A stretch of DNA of 52,010 nucleotides from Spongiibacteraceae bacterium (GCA_002710725.1 PAKT01000087.1:1-52010); one strand, 5' to 3'; shown: positions 25,586 through 35,366, counted from the stretch's first letter. Notes: a model not told the origin generated them from the sequence alone. A program made the numbers and translations.

Positions 25586-26798
25586 GGGGTGGATACCATC
25601 GCAAATCGGTGATATCGCCAAATTCTCATCAGGCGGCACGCCTAGTAAGAAAAATGCCGATTACTGGGGTGGAGATGAACCTTGGATCTCTGGTAAAGAT
25701 CTTAAAACTCATTATCTGGCGAGTAGCATTGATAGCCTGACTGATGAAGGGTTTAAGCGAGCTAAGAAGGCGCCTAAAGGTTCTTCCTTAATTCTTGTGA
25801 GGGGGATGACTCTTTTGAAGGATTTTCCCGTCGGTTATGCGACGAGGGAAGTGGCCTTTAATCAGGACTTGAAGGCTTTGGTACCAGAAGAAAGTGTCGA
25901 TGGATTGTTCCTTTCCTTTTTGTTGGTGGCAGAAAAGCACAAAATCCTCCAGCTTGTAAGCACGGCAGGCCACGGAACAGGTAGATTGGATACTCAATCT
26001 ATTCAGGAATATCCTGTTAATCTTCCTCCTCTCTCAGAACAAAAGAAAATCGCACAAATCCTATCTGCCTGGGATAAAGCAATTACCACAACAGAACATT
26101 TACTCGCTAATAGCCAGCAACAGAAAAAAGCACTAATGCAGCAGCTGCTCACAGGTAAAAAGCGTCTTTTGGATAAAAATGGAGTTAAGTTCGATGTGGA
26201 ATGGAAGTCATTAAGGCTTTCCGATTTTTTCCAACGAATGACTGAAAAAAACAATGGGAAAAGTGACAATGTTTTAACCATGTCGGGGCAGAATGGATTG
26301 ATAAGGCAAGAAGATTTCTTCAAGAAGACTGTCGCGTCTGAAACCCTAGATGGATATTTCCTACTGAAGAAGGGGCAATTTGCATACAACAAAAGTTATT
26401 CAAATGGTTACCCTATGGGGGCAATTAAACGGCTCAATCGATATGCGGATGGAGTGGTAACCACCCTTTATATCTGCTTTGAAATATCTGATAGCGATAA
26501 TTATGAATCTGGCTACTGGGAGCATTACTTTGAATCGGGGTTGCTGAATAAAGGGTTATCTAAAATTGCACATGAGGGAGGGCGCGCACACGGTTTGCTC
26601 AACGTAAAGCCTTCGGATTTCTTCTCATTAAAAGTTGCTGTTCCATGTTTAAATGAGCAACGGAAAATCGCAGCAGTTCTGTTCACTGCAGATCAGGAAG
26701 TTGCCTCACTACGGCAAAAGCTTGATGCGCTAAAGTTGGAGAAAAGAGCTCTGATGCAGCAACTTTTAACAGGAAAGCGGCGAGTAAAGGTGGCTTAG
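25575..26798 (+). CDS. hsdS: Type I restriction specificity subunit HsdS
   Basis: The 407-residue HsdS determines which bipartite DNA sequence is methylated and defended. It has two target-recognition domains (about 1-185 and 205-395), each ending in a conserved helix with the repeated segment ALMQQLLTGK (near 192 and 396), so the protein is internally duplicated as usual. It overlaps hsdM and is followed after 1 bp by the CD-NTase gene, so hsdS and the signalling gene are probably translationally coupled. The recognised sequence cannot be read from the protein. Confidence 0.93.
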   Translation: MVPEGWIPSQIGDIAKFSSGGTPSKKNADYWGGDEPWISGKDLKTHYLASSIDSLTDEGFKRAKKAPKGSSLILVRGMTLLKDFPVGYATREVAFNQDLKALVPEESVDGLFLSFLLVAEKHKILQLVSTAGHGTGRLDTQSIQEYPVNLPPLSEQKKIAQILSAWDKAITTTEHLLANSQQQKKALMQQLLTGKKRLLDKNGVKFDVEWKSLRLSDFFQRMTEKNNGKSDNVLTMSGQNGLIRQEDFFKKTVASETLDGYFLLKKGQFAYNKSYSNGYPMGAIKRLNRYADGVVTTLYICFEISDSDNYESGYWEHYFESGLLNKGLSKIAHEGGRAHGLLNVKPSDFFSLKVAVPCLNEQRKIAAVLFTADQEVASLRQKLDALKLEKRALMQQLLTGKRRVKVA

Positions 26799-26799
26799 T

Positions 26800-28098
26800 A
26801 TGTCTGTGTCAGAGATGTTTAAAAATTTTCTGGATAACCTGAAGGTTGACACTGCTGAACAGATTGCGCTGAGGTATGGTGAAATTACCAGAAGCCTTAA
26901 TCAGCAGTTTCGGGAGACGGGCTCTACAACGGCAAATTCATTACAGGTTGGATCATACGGAAGATATACAGGTGTAAAGGGTATATCTGATCTCGATATG
27001 CTCTACATCATGCCTACTGGAAAATGGGATTACTACAAAGATGGTAAGCAGTTTAAGCTATTGACAGACATAAAGGATGCTATAAAGGCAAGATATCCAA
27101 AGACAGCTGTACGTGCAGACCGCCTTGTTGTAACTGTCTCTTATTCAAATTTCCATGTGGAAGTTCAGCCGGTTTTTGAATCTACGGATGAGGACGGGAA
27201 TAGCTACTTTCAATATCCTGATACTTACGATGGAGGAAAATGGAAGGTTACCAAGCCTCGCCAGGAGATGCAGGCGATTAAGGCTCTCAATGAGCAGAAG
27301 AATAAAAATTTACGGCTACTCTGCAAAATGGCTAGGGCTTGGAAGAATAGAAGTGGTGTTGCAATGGGTGGATTGTTAATAGACACACTAGCCTACAACT
27401 TCTTGAATTCGACCGAAGCGTATGACACGAAAAGCTACCAGTACTTTGGTGAAATGAGTCGAGACTTCTTCGAATATCTGGCGAATGAGCCGGACAAAGA
27501 TCACTACAAGGCTCCGGGAAGTAACCAGAATGTCAATGTTAAAAAGAAATTTCAGAAGAAGGCAAAGAAAGCATATGAAGCTTGTTTGAAGGCCATTGAA
27601 GCCGGTTCTGACGCGGGCGCTTATACGAGATGGAAAAAAATCTATGGGCGTCACTTTCCCGGTGCGCCAATTGTGTTTGCCGAAGCTAAGTCTGAACAAG
27701 CATGGCGTGACACTGAAGAGTTTATCGAGGACTTCTATCCTGTTGATATACGTAGCAGTGTCACCATTGACTGTTCGGTCTATCAATCACAGGGTTTGCC
27801 GAAGAGCTTGCTTACTATGCTCGCAAAGGGATTCGGCATTAGCAATAACCGACAACTCATTTTTGAAATCAAAGAACATGATGTAGCTGGCTCGTTCAGA
27901 GTTAAGTGGAAGGTTTTGAATCGTGGGCCAGTAGCCAGGAAAAGAGACTGTATTCGAGGGCAAATCGAGCCTTTCAACTATGGTGAAAATTCGCGGAAGG
28001 AATCAGCAAGCTTTAAAGGTGATCACATAGTGGAATGTTACATTTTGCAAAATGATGTAGTGATAGCGCGAGATTCAATAAAAGTACCAATTTTATGA
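26800..28098 (+). CDS. CD-NTase (SMODS) nucleotidyltransferase with AGS-C sensor
   Basis: This 432-residue enzyme belongs to the cGAS/DncV-like nucleotidyltransferases that make cyclic oligonucleotide signals in CBASS defence. The core shows GSYGRYTG (51-58), DLD (64-66) and the third acidic strand HVEVQPVF (Glu121). The last 110 residues match the AGS-C (adenylyl/guanylyl and SMODS C-terminal) sensor domain, with FRVKWKVLNRG and GDHIVECYIL. It begins 1 bp after hsdS and is followed after 7 bp by a SLATT-type membrane protein, the usual predicted effector. The signal molecule is unknown. Location inside a type I restriction operon suggests the two defences are co-expressed. Confidence 0.88.
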   Translation: MSVSEMFKNFLDNLKVDTAEQIALRYGEITRSLNQQFRETGSTTANSLQVGSYGRYTGVKGISDLDMLYIMPTGKWDYYKDGKQFKLLTDIKDAIKARYPKTAVRADRLVVTVSYSNFHVEVQPVFESTDEDGNSYFQYPDTYDGGKWKVTKPRQEMQAIKALNEQKNKNLRLLCKMARAWKNRSGVAMGGLLIDTLAYNFLNSTEAYDTKSYQYFGEMSRDFFEYLANEPDKDHYKAPGSNQNVNVKKKFQKKAKKAYEACLKAIEAGSDAGAYTRWKKIYGRHFPGAPIVFAEAKSEQAWRDTEEFIEDFYPVDIRSSVTIDCSVYQSQGLPKSLLTMLAKGFGISNNRQLIFEIKEHDVAGSFRVKWKVLNRGPVARKRDCIRGQIEPFNYGENSRKESASFKGDHIVECYILQNDVVIARDSIKVPIL

Positions 28099-28105
28099 GG
28101 AAATT

Positions 28106-28714
28106 ATGAACAGGACGGATCTGCTTAGGGCTATAGCCGAGAAGGGCTACGACGTTGGATTTGGCGCGAAGAAACATTTTGCTACCTACGACATCATCGA
28201 CAAGGCGCCAGGTCTAATAGGTTTCTTATCAATGGCGTATGGCGTTCTTTCGCTGGTTGTGGCGAATCCGTCCGCGGAGATTACTTCAGCCGTTTTGATT
28301 GTATTGGGGATTATGGGGCTTTACATAAGCTTTCATGATCACAAAAAGACAGAGTATGAAAGTGCCGGGCGAACTCTGACGGAATTGTGCAATGAGCTCA
28401 AAGCGCTTTATTTTGTTGTAAAAAGTAAGGAAGACGAAAAAGTAGAGCAAAAGTTAGTTGATAGACTCTCGGAAATAGAAAGTCGATATTATTCAAAATG
28501 TATTAGTTCTCAGATTTTATTTAGTAATTGGTATGCTCATTATAAGTTTTACTGGGAGCACCAAATTGGTTGGATTAACGAGCAGTTGAACTTCAGCTTC
28601 TTTCGGGACAAAGTGCCTCTTTCCTTGTGGGGAGCACTTATTATTGTAGTGATTACTTTTGTTTGTCGTTTGCTCGGCGACGTGACGTGGGTCTGCGATG
28701 CTCTTCCCAAGTAG
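28106..28714 (+). CDS. SLATT-type membrane effector paired with the CD-NTase
   Basis: The 202-residue protein has two closely spaced membrane helices (about 35-53 and 58-77), then a cytoplasmic helical stretch, and a third membrane helix near 172-191. Two N-terminal helices followed by a charged helix fit SLATT domains, which pair with SMODS nucleotidyltransferases and are predicted to form pores that kill or arrest infected cells. A strong GAGG site lies 5 bp before the ATG, 7 bp after the CD-NTase stop. The family call rests on topology and neighbour; the sequence itself is divergent. Confidence 0.75.
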   Translation: MNRTDLLRAIAEKGYDVGFGAKKHFATYDIIDKAPGLIGFLSMAYGVLSLVVANPSAEITSAVLIVLGIMGLYISFHDHKKTEYESAGRTLTELCNELKALYFVVKSKEDEKVEQKLVDRLSEIESRYYSKCISSQILFSNWYAHYKFYWEHQIGWINEQLNFSFFRDKVPLSLWGALIIVVITFVCRLLGDVTWVCDALPK

Positions 28715-28760
28715 GAGCATAGCTGACCTATATAACGAAATATAGATACAGGTTTCTTCT

Positions 28761-31700
28761 ATGACACGAAATGCTCCGAGATTTCAGGAGGAATTTAGCT
28801 CGAAAATTCCAGCCATGGCGCTGTTGCAGAGCCTTGGCTGGTCGTTCCTCAATCCTGAGCAAGCCCTTGCAGCTCGCGATGGAAAGCAGGATGAGGTTGT
28901 CCTGCGAGATATTCTTAGGTCTGAACTGACAAAGCGCACTTTCACTTACACTGGAGACGCTTGCCGATTATCTGAAAAATCTATCGATAATCTCATTGCG
29001 GAAGTTTGCAGCCCGGCCCTAAATGAGGGCCTATTGGCGGCTAATGAAAAAATCTATAACCATCTTCTATATGGTATTTCTGTCACTGAATTTGTAGATG
29101 GCAAAAAGGCTAGTCCGACCATAGCTTTGATCGATTGGGACAATATCGAAAATAACAGCTTCGATTTTACGGAAGAATTTTCTGTTACGCGCTCTGGTGG
29201 TATTGAAAGTCGGCGTCCAGATATTGTTTGTTTTGTGAATGGCATTCCATTGGTGGTAATCGAAGCCAAGCGTCCAAACGGGAATGCGAAGAAAGGCCCT
29301 GCCATTGATGAGGGTATTTCGCAGAGTTTGCGTAATCAGCGTCATGACGAAATACCGCATTTGTTCGCATACAGTCAGCTGTTGCTGTCCATTAATGGGG
29401 TTGATGGTCGCTACGGAACCTGTGGCACTCCCGCTAAATTTTGGGCGAGCTGGCGCGAAGAAGATGTTTCTGATGCGGAAATGCACGCCATCAAAAACAA
29501 CCCACTGACTAATGAGAAAAAGGTAGAGCTATTTGGGCATAGACTGCCCACCGATCTGGATTGGTATAACAGTCTTGTGGCGGGTGGTGATTTAGCGGTG
29601 ACGGGCCAGGATCAGCTATTGATCAGCCTTTTGAGTCCATCTCGCCTGTTAGAGATGACTCGCTTCTTCACGCTGTTTGATAAAAAGGTAGGAAAAATTG
29701 TTGCCCGATATCAACAGGTATTTGGCATCAAGCGACTTATTGAAAGAATTAACACCAAGCGCCCAGATGGCGGCCGTGAAGGTGGTGTGATCTGGCATAC
29801 CACAGGGTCTGGGAAGTCTTTCACCATGGTTTTCCTGAGTAAGGCCTTGATTCTCCATGAGACATTGAAGCAGTGTCGCATAGTTGTCGTCACCGACCGG
29901 GTGGATCTTGAAACGCAGCTGAGTAAAACCTTTGTCTCTGGCGGAGAGCTGGCGGGGAAGAAAGACAAGGCAACGGCAATGGCGACCTCCGGTAAGCGTC
30001 TGGCTGAACAAATAGGACGTGGAACCGAGCGGATTATTTTCTCTCTGATACAGAAATTTAATACCGCAACAAAATTACCCGAATGTGTGAATAAAGGCTC
30101 AGACCTCATTGTCCTGATTGATGAAGGCCACCGTAGTCAGGGTGGGGAAAGCCATATTCGTATGAAGCAGGCATTACCTAATGCATCATTTGTAGCTTTT
30201 ACCGGCACGCCTCTTCTCAAGGACGACAAAACAACAAACAAATTCGGCCCAATTGTGCATGCGTACACTATGCAGCGAGCTGTGGAAGATAAGGCGGTAA
30301 CTCCCTTATTGTATGAGGAGCGGATCCCTGACCTGGATGTCAACGAGCGGGCAATTGATAGCTGGTTTGAACGTATTACGGAAGGACTTTCGGATGATCA
30401 AAAGGCCGACCTAAAGCGAAAATTCGCCAAAAAAGGCCAAGTTTATGGTTCGGATGACAGAATTCGGTTGATTGCGTTAGATATTGCCAATCACTTCATT
30501 AAGAATATTGATGAAGGCCTTAAAGGTCAGCTCGCTTGTGATAGCAAGGCATCAGCTATTAAATACAAGAAATACCTGGACGAGGCGGGTTTGTTCGAAT
30601 CTGCGGTGGTGATGAGCCCGCCAGATACTCGTGAGGGGAATACTGCTATTGATGAGGAAGCGACGCCAGAAGTAACTCAGTGGTGGAAGGATAACGTAGG
30701 TAGCCAAGATGATCAGGCCTATACAAAACATCTAGTTGACCGATTTGATAAAGATGATTCGCTCAAGGTATTGATTGTGGTCGATAAGCTACTGACTGGC
30801 TTTGATGAGCCAAAGAATACCGTACTCTACATTGATAAACCCCTGAAAGAGCATAATCTCATTCAGGCTATCGCCAGGGTGAATCGGCTACATCCCAAGA
30901 AGAAATTTGGCCTATTGATCGACTATCGGGGAATTCTGGCTGAGCTCGATACCACTATCCAGAAATACCAAGATCTGGCTTCTCGTACTCAGGGAGGCTA
31001 CGACATCAATGATATTGCTGGCTTGTACAGTCAGATGAGCACTGAGTACAAGCGTTTGCCACAACTCTATAAGCAGCTGTGGGCCATTTTTGATGGTGTA
31101 AAGAATAAGGCTGATATAGAGCAACTACGGCAAGTCCTGGTGCCTAAGATCGAGGATCGCAACGGCGAGCTAGTGGATGTACATCTTAAAGTAAGAGATG
31201 ACTTCTACGAGGCTCTGACAGCCTTCGCAAGCTGTCTGAAAGTCGCCCTTCAATCAGCAACGTTCTTTGAGGACAGGAGCTTTAGTGAAGATGACCGCCG
31301 TCATTATAAGGAAGCAGTTAAACAGTTCTCTAGCCTGCGGCAACTGGTTCAGCAAGATGCTGGCGAGCGTATCGATTACGACGAGTACGCCGAACAGGTA
31401 AAAAAGCTTCTTGATAAGCATGTTGTTGGGGTGGAAGTTCAAGAGCCCGGTGGAGTCTATGAAGTAGGCAAAATGGGTCAGAAGCAGCCTGAAGACTGGA
31501 ATGAAGAAAAAACCCGAAATGAAACCGATATCATCAAAACTAGGGTAACCCGCAAGATTGAACAAGAGCTTCGTGATGACCCCTATGCACAGGAAGCATT
31601 TTCGAAGCTATTGCGTGAAGCAATAGCCGAGGCTGAGAAGCTATTTGATCACCCTTTGAAGCAGTACATGCTGTTCCACGAGTTTGAGCAGAAAGTCCAA

Positions 31701-32039
31701 GACAGAACACTCGACGATATACCAGATGTATTTTTGGGTAATCGACATGCTCAGGCGTATTTTGGTGTATTCAAGAAGATTTTGCCTGAAGCCTTTGTGG
31801 CGATAGAGCAGCAGCTTCAGGATAAGTGGGTTCAACTCGCTTTTGAGGTCGACAAATCGGTTGAGGCATCTGTGGCTGAGAACTCCATAAATCCTCAGAA
31901 CATTGAGGCCGATATTCGGAAGAAACTGCTTCCTATGATGTTCAAAGAATGTAAGGCAATAGGAGCAGGTATGGATCAGGCGAAGAAGATTGTCGAAATG
32001 ATAGTCCAAATTACTCGTGTCGGATTAAGCGGAATTTAG
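28761..32039 (+). CDS. hsdR: Type I restriction motor-nuclease subunit HsdR
   Basis: HsdR translocates DNA and cuts when the recognised site lacks methylation. The 1092-residue protein has an N-terminal PD-(D/E)XK nuclease (Asp154 in RRPDIV, Glu168-Ala-Lys170), a superfamily 2 motor with Walker A GSGKS (349-353) and the DEGH box (454-457), RecA-like domain 2 (KLLTGFDEP, ARVNRL), and the long C-terminal helical domain that binds HsdM. The ribosome site is weak (AGG at 9 bp). It is separated from hsdM/hsdS by the CD-NTase and SLATT genes, which is unusual. No disruption is seen. Confidence 0.95.
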   Translation: MTRNAPRFQEEFSSKIPAMALLQSLGWSFLNPEQALAARDGKQDEVVLRDILRSELTKRTFTYTGDACRLSEKSIDNLIAEVCSPALNEGLLAANEKIYNHLLYGISVTEFVDGKKASPTIALIDWDNIENNSFDFTEEFSVTRSGGIESRRPDIVCFVNGIPLVVIEAKRPNGNAKKGPAIDEGISQSLRNQRHDEIPHLFAYSQLLLSINGVDGRYGTCGTPAKFWASWREEDVSDAEMHAIKNNPLTNEKKVELFGHRLPTDLDWYNSLVAGGDLAVTGQDQLLISLLSPSRLLEMTRFFTLFDKKVGKIVARYQQVFGIKRLIERINTKRPDGGREGGVIWHTTGSGKSFTMVFLSKALILHETLKQCRIVVVTDRVDLETQLSKTFVSGGELAGKKDKATAMATSGKRLAEQIGRGTERIIFSLIQKFNTATKLPECVNKGSDLIVLIDEGHRSQGGESHIRMKQALPNASFVAFTGTPLLKDDKTTNKFGPIVHAYTMQRAVEDKAVTPLLYEERIPDLDVNERAIDSWFERITEGLSDDQKADLKRKFAKKGQVYGSDDRIRLIALDIANHFIKNIDEGLKGQLACDSKASAIKYKKYLDEAGLFESAVVMSPPDTREGNTAIDEEATPEVTQWWKDNVGSQDDQAYTKHLVDRFDKDDSLKVLIVVDKLLTGFDEPKNTVLYIDKPLKEHNLIQAIARVNRLHPKKKFGLLIDYRGILAELDTTIQKYQDLASRTQGGYDINDIAGLYSQMSTEYKRLPQLYKQLWAIFDGVKNKADIEQLRQVLVPKIEDRNGELVDVHLKVRDDFYEALTAFASCLKVALQSATFFEDRSFSEDDRRHYKEAVKQFSSLRQLVQQDAGERIDYDEYAEQVKKLLDKHVVGVEVQEPGGVYEVGKMGQKQPEDWNEEKTRNETDIIKTRVTRKIEQELRDDPYAQEAFSKLLREAIAEAEKLFDHPLKQYMLFHEFEQKVQDRTLDDIPDVFLGNRHAQAYFGVFKKILPEAFVAIEQQLQDKWVQLAFEVDKSVEASVAENSINPQNIEADIRKKLLPMMFKECKAIGAGMDQAKKIVEMIVQITRVGLSGI

Positions 32040-32076
32040 CGAAATGGGGGTTCCGATTCAAGCCTCTGGGGAGCGA

Positions 32077-32796
32077 ATGAGCTTCTACTACGGCGATGAT
32101 AAAATAAGTTTTGAGCGAGTACCTCGGGCTCCTGGTTCAAAAAAGGTTCTGATTAAAGTACACCCCGATTGCCGAGTAATGGTATCTGCTCCTGAAGAGG
32201 CTGCTCATGACGACGTCCTTAGAGCGGTTAAAAAAAAGAGTCGCTGGTTATACAAGCAGCTCGGGGATTTTCGGAAACAGCTGCAGCATGTTACGCCTCG
32301 TAAATATGTCAGTGGCGAGAGTCATTACTACTTGGGGAAGCAATATCAGCTCAAGGTGAATGTCAATAAACATCAGATGCAGGGTGTAAAGCTGCTTCGC
32401 GGAAAGCTTGATGTTTCCGTCAGGCAAAAGAACTCCAATAGAGTGCGAGATCTTGTTAACGACTGGTATAAATCGCGTGCAAAAGAAGTATTCGAGAGGC
32501 GCCTCGATATATTGCTTAACTATGCGCTATGGGTAGAGGCTAGTCCTCCGCTGCGTGTCCGGACGATGGAAAAGCAATGGGGTAGTTGTTCGCCGAGCGG
32601 TAGGCTCACCTTAAACGTGAATTTGGTTAAGGCTCCTTGCGAGTGCATTGATTACGTCATTCTGCATGAGCTTTGCCATATAGCAGAACATAATCACAGC
32701 GAGAGGTTTTATCGTTTGATAGGCCAGGTAATGCCCAATTGGGCTAAGGCGAAAGATAAGCTTGATAGAATGGTGGGAAAGATCCTAACCTATTGA
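32077..32796 (+). CDS. YgjP-like (DUF45) metallopeptidase of the type I operon
   Basis: This 239-residue M48-like protein has the zinc site HELCH (197-201) with a further His207 (EHNHSERFY), plus the conserved EKQWGSCSPSGRLTLN block of the YgjP/DUF45 family. Such genes often trail type I restriction operons; their substrate is not established, though some connection to HsdR turnover is plausible. I prefer ATG 32077 (GGGGAG just upstream; family-typical N-terminus); ATG 32044, 5 bp after hsdR, is the alternative. The gene is the last of the operon. Confidence 0.85.
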   Translation: MSFYYGDDKISFERVPRAPGSKKVLIKVHPDCRVMVSAPEEAAHDDVLRAVKKKSRWLYKQLGDFRKQLQHVTPRKYVSGESHYYLGKQYQLKVNVNKHQMQGVKLLRGKLDVSVRQKNSNRVRDLVNDWYKSRAKEVFERRLDILLNYALWVEASPPLRVRTMEKQWGSCSPSGRLTLNVNLVKAPCECIDYVILHELCHIAEHNHSERFYRLIGQVMPNWAKAKDKLDRMVGKILTY

Positions 32797-32992
32797 AATA
32801 TATTAAAAATAGTCACCTTTGGCTTTCTGGTGTGGGTTGCGGTGGCGGTGGCTATTGATCGCTTCAGGTGAAAATATGAAGAAATTACGCTACAGTATCA
32901 AGGCGTTCATTTGTCTTATCTTTTCCCTTGAGGTTTGGATTAGGTGAAGAGTGGGCTTGTAAGTGACATCACGTTTTTGATTGGGTGGGTAT

Positions 32993-33172
32993 ATGTCGAA
33001 CCAGAAAAAGGGAAAAAACCAAGTACAGCATGAGCGGGCTGTGTTTAAGGTTTCTGGTGCAGGTGTGTTCTCGGTTAACGCCAAAGACGTTGTGACGAGC
33101 AAGAAGGGGCAGTCCCAGCTTAAGGCTCTTCGAAAAATCCGGGCAAAATACAAGTTGCCTGAGACGGCATAA
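32993..33172 (+). CDS. Small basic protein of unknown function
   Basis: The 59-residue product is Lys/Gln-rich, with a basic N-terminus and a C-terminal helix (QLKALRKIRAKYKL). The ATG has GGGTGGG close upstream; a TTG at 32981 also opens the frame. It sits 20 bp before the next membrane-protein gene, so both are likely one transcript. It could be a nucleic-acid-binding accessory or an antitoxin-size protein, but nothing specific is recognised. Confidence 0.55.
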   Translation: MSNQKKGKNQVQHERAVFKVSGAGVFSVNAKDVVTSKKGQSQLKALRKIRAKYKLPETA

Positions 33173-33192
33173 AGTAAGAAAGTCACAGAGGA

Positions 33193-33954
33193 ATGGATGC
33201 CTCGCTAACCACGTCCTTGCTATTGCTCTCTCTTACAGGGGGTTATAGTTTCTCCATAGTATGGAAAGCTTCACTGTTTCGCTCTGTGCGAGAACAGGGG
33301 CATCGCTTGTATTTTAGAGCCGCCTTTTATACCGCTGTTTGTTTCGTTTGTGCGCTCTTTCTTAACTTTAATTTTTCCCTTTATAGCAAGGACTTTGCTG
33401 GCAGCCAGGATGGTTTTTGGGTTGCGATATCGAGCTTTGCTTCTTCAGAAATAGGCAGTGGGAAGTTGCCGATATTACTTGTGGAATCTTTTGTTATCGG
33501 CGTATTTTTGCCCCACATATTAAATCTAATTGTGAATATTTTAGATGAAGTCTGTAAAAAAATTGCGCGTGTACCGAAGGCATCGCTGTTTTTAATTAAG
33601 CCGGCAATCCAGCACAATGATTTCGAGTGTTTAATATGCAATGCCTTTGAGTTGGAGGTTCCGATATTGCTAACACTGAAATCTCGCAAGATATACGTCG
33701 GTTGGGTCATGGATGGGCCAAACCCTAGTGTTGAGCGTAGATATATGAAAATACTGCCACTAATAAGCGGAGTTCGTGGCGAAAGTTTTCAAAGATTAAA
33801 CTTCACAACATTTTACTCGGATGTGTACAACCAGCTTATAGAGGACGGTAAGGGAGAAGAAGGTTTTCAGGAGTTCGAGGTTGTTATTCCCCTGGATCAG
33901 GTTGCGAACGCTCATCTGTTTGATTTAAACACTTACCAGAGGTTTTCTGAATAG
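33193..33954 (+). CDS. Three-helix membrane protein with cytoplasmic C-terminal domain
   Basis: The 253-residue protein has three membrane helices (about 5-24, 43-62 and 92-117) and a soluble C-terminal domain with LLTLKSRKIYVGWV and ILPLISGVRG, which recalls DUF6338-type proteins; I hold that family name loosely. No catalytic motif is seen. With the 59-residue gene before it, it forms a two-gene unit between the type I operon and the right transposon end. A membrane-linked cargo function is possible but unproven. Confidence 0.75.
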   Translation: MDASLTTSLLLLSLTGGYSFSIVWKASLFRSVREQGHRLYFRAAFYTAVCFVCALFLNFNFSLYSKDFAGSQDGFWVAISSFASSEIGSGKLPILLVESFVIGVFLPHILNLIVNILDEVCKKIARVPKASLFLIKPAIQHNDFECLICNAFELEVPILLTLKSRKIYVGWVMDGPNPSVERRYMKILPLISGVRGESFQRLNFTTFYSDVYNQLIEDGKGEEGFQEFEVVIPLDQVANAHLFDLNTYQRFSE

Positions 33955-34117
33955 CAATAGTTTGTGCTGGTTGGTCTGTAAAATTAATCGTTATTTTTAA
34001 CAATACCGCCCCCGCGCAAGGTAGGCGTCTTAAAGCGTACAAGCAATGAGAGTGGGTTGGAAATCTCAGGGCCTTGGGTTGCGGTGAATTCGCCTTTAAA
34101 TTTCAGAATTCACGTAT

Positions 34118-35041
34118 CTAATCGAGGGTATTGTTTAGTTGTTGCCACCATCCTTTTGAGTGAATGATGCGGTCTTTGTTGTATTGATTGTTCAGGATCT
34201 CTGCTTTTGTAAGCATCGAAAATTCTTCCCAATCATCACCAAATACATATGTCGCATTGCCTGACTCGACACTCTCCAATAAAACAATCGTCTTCTCTTT
34301 GAAGACATAGGCAATATAGGAGCGAAATCCGCCATTCCCCACAAATACTTCATCCGGCTGGTAGTTCATGACAGCTTCCTGCCGCTGGAGAATGATATTG
34401 GAATATCTGGAGTGCTTCTCCTTCACCAGCGTCTTAACATGGTTTTTTACGTGTTCCCACGGGTGCTCTCCTGGAGGAAGGAATTTCCAGTTCAGGCGTT
34501 TCACCGTAGTGGGAGAAAAAGTTGAAAGGTCTTCCTTTCTAATTTCACATTCTTCGAAAATCGCCAGAAATAAATTAACTGCATGCCTTAGCATTTCATG
34601 GGCAGTCTTGCCAATTTCAAATGCCTCAGAAATCACTAAAGGCTTGTTGTCGGTAGTTATCCAGGTAATTTCCAGCGCTGGGGGAGGTATAAACTTTTGT
34701 TGGTAACAGTCTTTGTATATATCGCGTGCTTCGGTGACTGTTTTAGTTGAGCCATGCCCATCCCACTGTTCCCATGACCACTCGATAGTTGTGATGTATC
34801 GGCTTTCTTTGGGTTTTTCCTTTAGTGGAATACGTTTTCCTTCGGAATTAAATTGAGTGGTTGGATTGATCGCGTTGGGGAGTATAGTGTCGCCATGTGC
34901 TGCCGATTTTGAGAACCCTGCTTTATGTGCTCTATCTAATTTGTCTGCGTCGATCTCAACCGCAAGCCTGACTTTTTGCCCTTCTTTGAACGCTTTGATG
35001 TATTTAGCAATCGAGCGAACTGATTTTTGAGCAATAATCAT
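34118..35041 (-). CDS. Protein of unknown function downstream of the DUF2188 gene
   Basis: The 307-residue soluble product has no family I recognise. An N-terminal mixed region is followed by a helical stretch (about 140-170, AFEIGKTAHEMLRHAVNLFLAIFEECEI) and a C-terminal alpha/beta part with FRSYIAYVFKEKTIVLLESV, possibly a nuclease- or binding-like beta sheet. It begins 8 bp after the DUF2188 gene and shares its strand, so they form an operon. It is the second gene inside the inferred right end, the side where Tn7 keeps its tns genes. Function is unassigned. Confidence 0.7.
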   Translation of the reverse strand: MIIAQKSVRSIAKYIKAFKEGQKVRLAVEIDADKLDRAHKAGFSKSAAHGDTILPNAINPTTQFNSEGKRIPLKEKPKESRYITTIEWSWEQWDGHGSTKTVTEARDIYKDCYQQKFIPPPALEITWITTDNKPLVISEAFEIGKTAHEMLRHAVNLFLAIFEECEIRKEDLSTFSPTTVKRLNWKFLPPGEHPWEHVKNHVKTLVKEKHSRYSNIILQRQEAVMNYQPDEVFVGNGGFRSYIAYVFKEKTIVLLESVESGNATYVFGDDWEEFSMLTKAEILNNQYNKDRIIHSKGWWQQLNNTLD

Positions 35042-35049
35042 ATTTAGAC

Positions 35050-35289
35050 TCAGTGCTTTTTATCCTTTGGGGGGAAGGGGTCGTTACCATAGCTGTCACT
35101 GTCCCTTATGCGGCCGTCTCGGCGATGTATCACCACTTCGGTTTTTTCTCGCTGGGCCTGACTTCGTGCACGGTCAATGGCGCCTTTTTTAGTGTTGTGA
35201 AGCGAGCCAGCGCGACTGGCGCCTTCTTTAACCGTCGCCCAGCCACCGTCTTTGTGGGGCACAACATGCACATCACGCTTTTTTGCCAT
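35050..35289 (-). CDS. DUF2188 domain protein
   Basis: The 79-residue product matches the small DUF2188 fold: VHVVPHKDGGWAT, a middle helix rich in Lys/Arg (KKGAIDRARSQAQREK), then VVIHRRDGRIRDSDSYGNDP. The function of this family is unknown; it is common in accessory DNA. GGAG lies 7 bp before the ATG. It is first of a two-gene operon and the gene nearest the inferred right end. Confidence 0.85.
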   Translation of the reverse strand: MAKKRDVHVVPHKDGGWATVKEGASRAGSLHNTKKGAIDRARSQAQREKTEVVIHRRDGRIRDSDSYGNDPFPPKDKKH

Positions 35290-35366
35290 TCGACTTCTCC
35301 TTGCCTGAATAGATTCCTTCGTCCCTGACTGGAATCACACTATGCTTGCGACCCATAGAATTGCCG

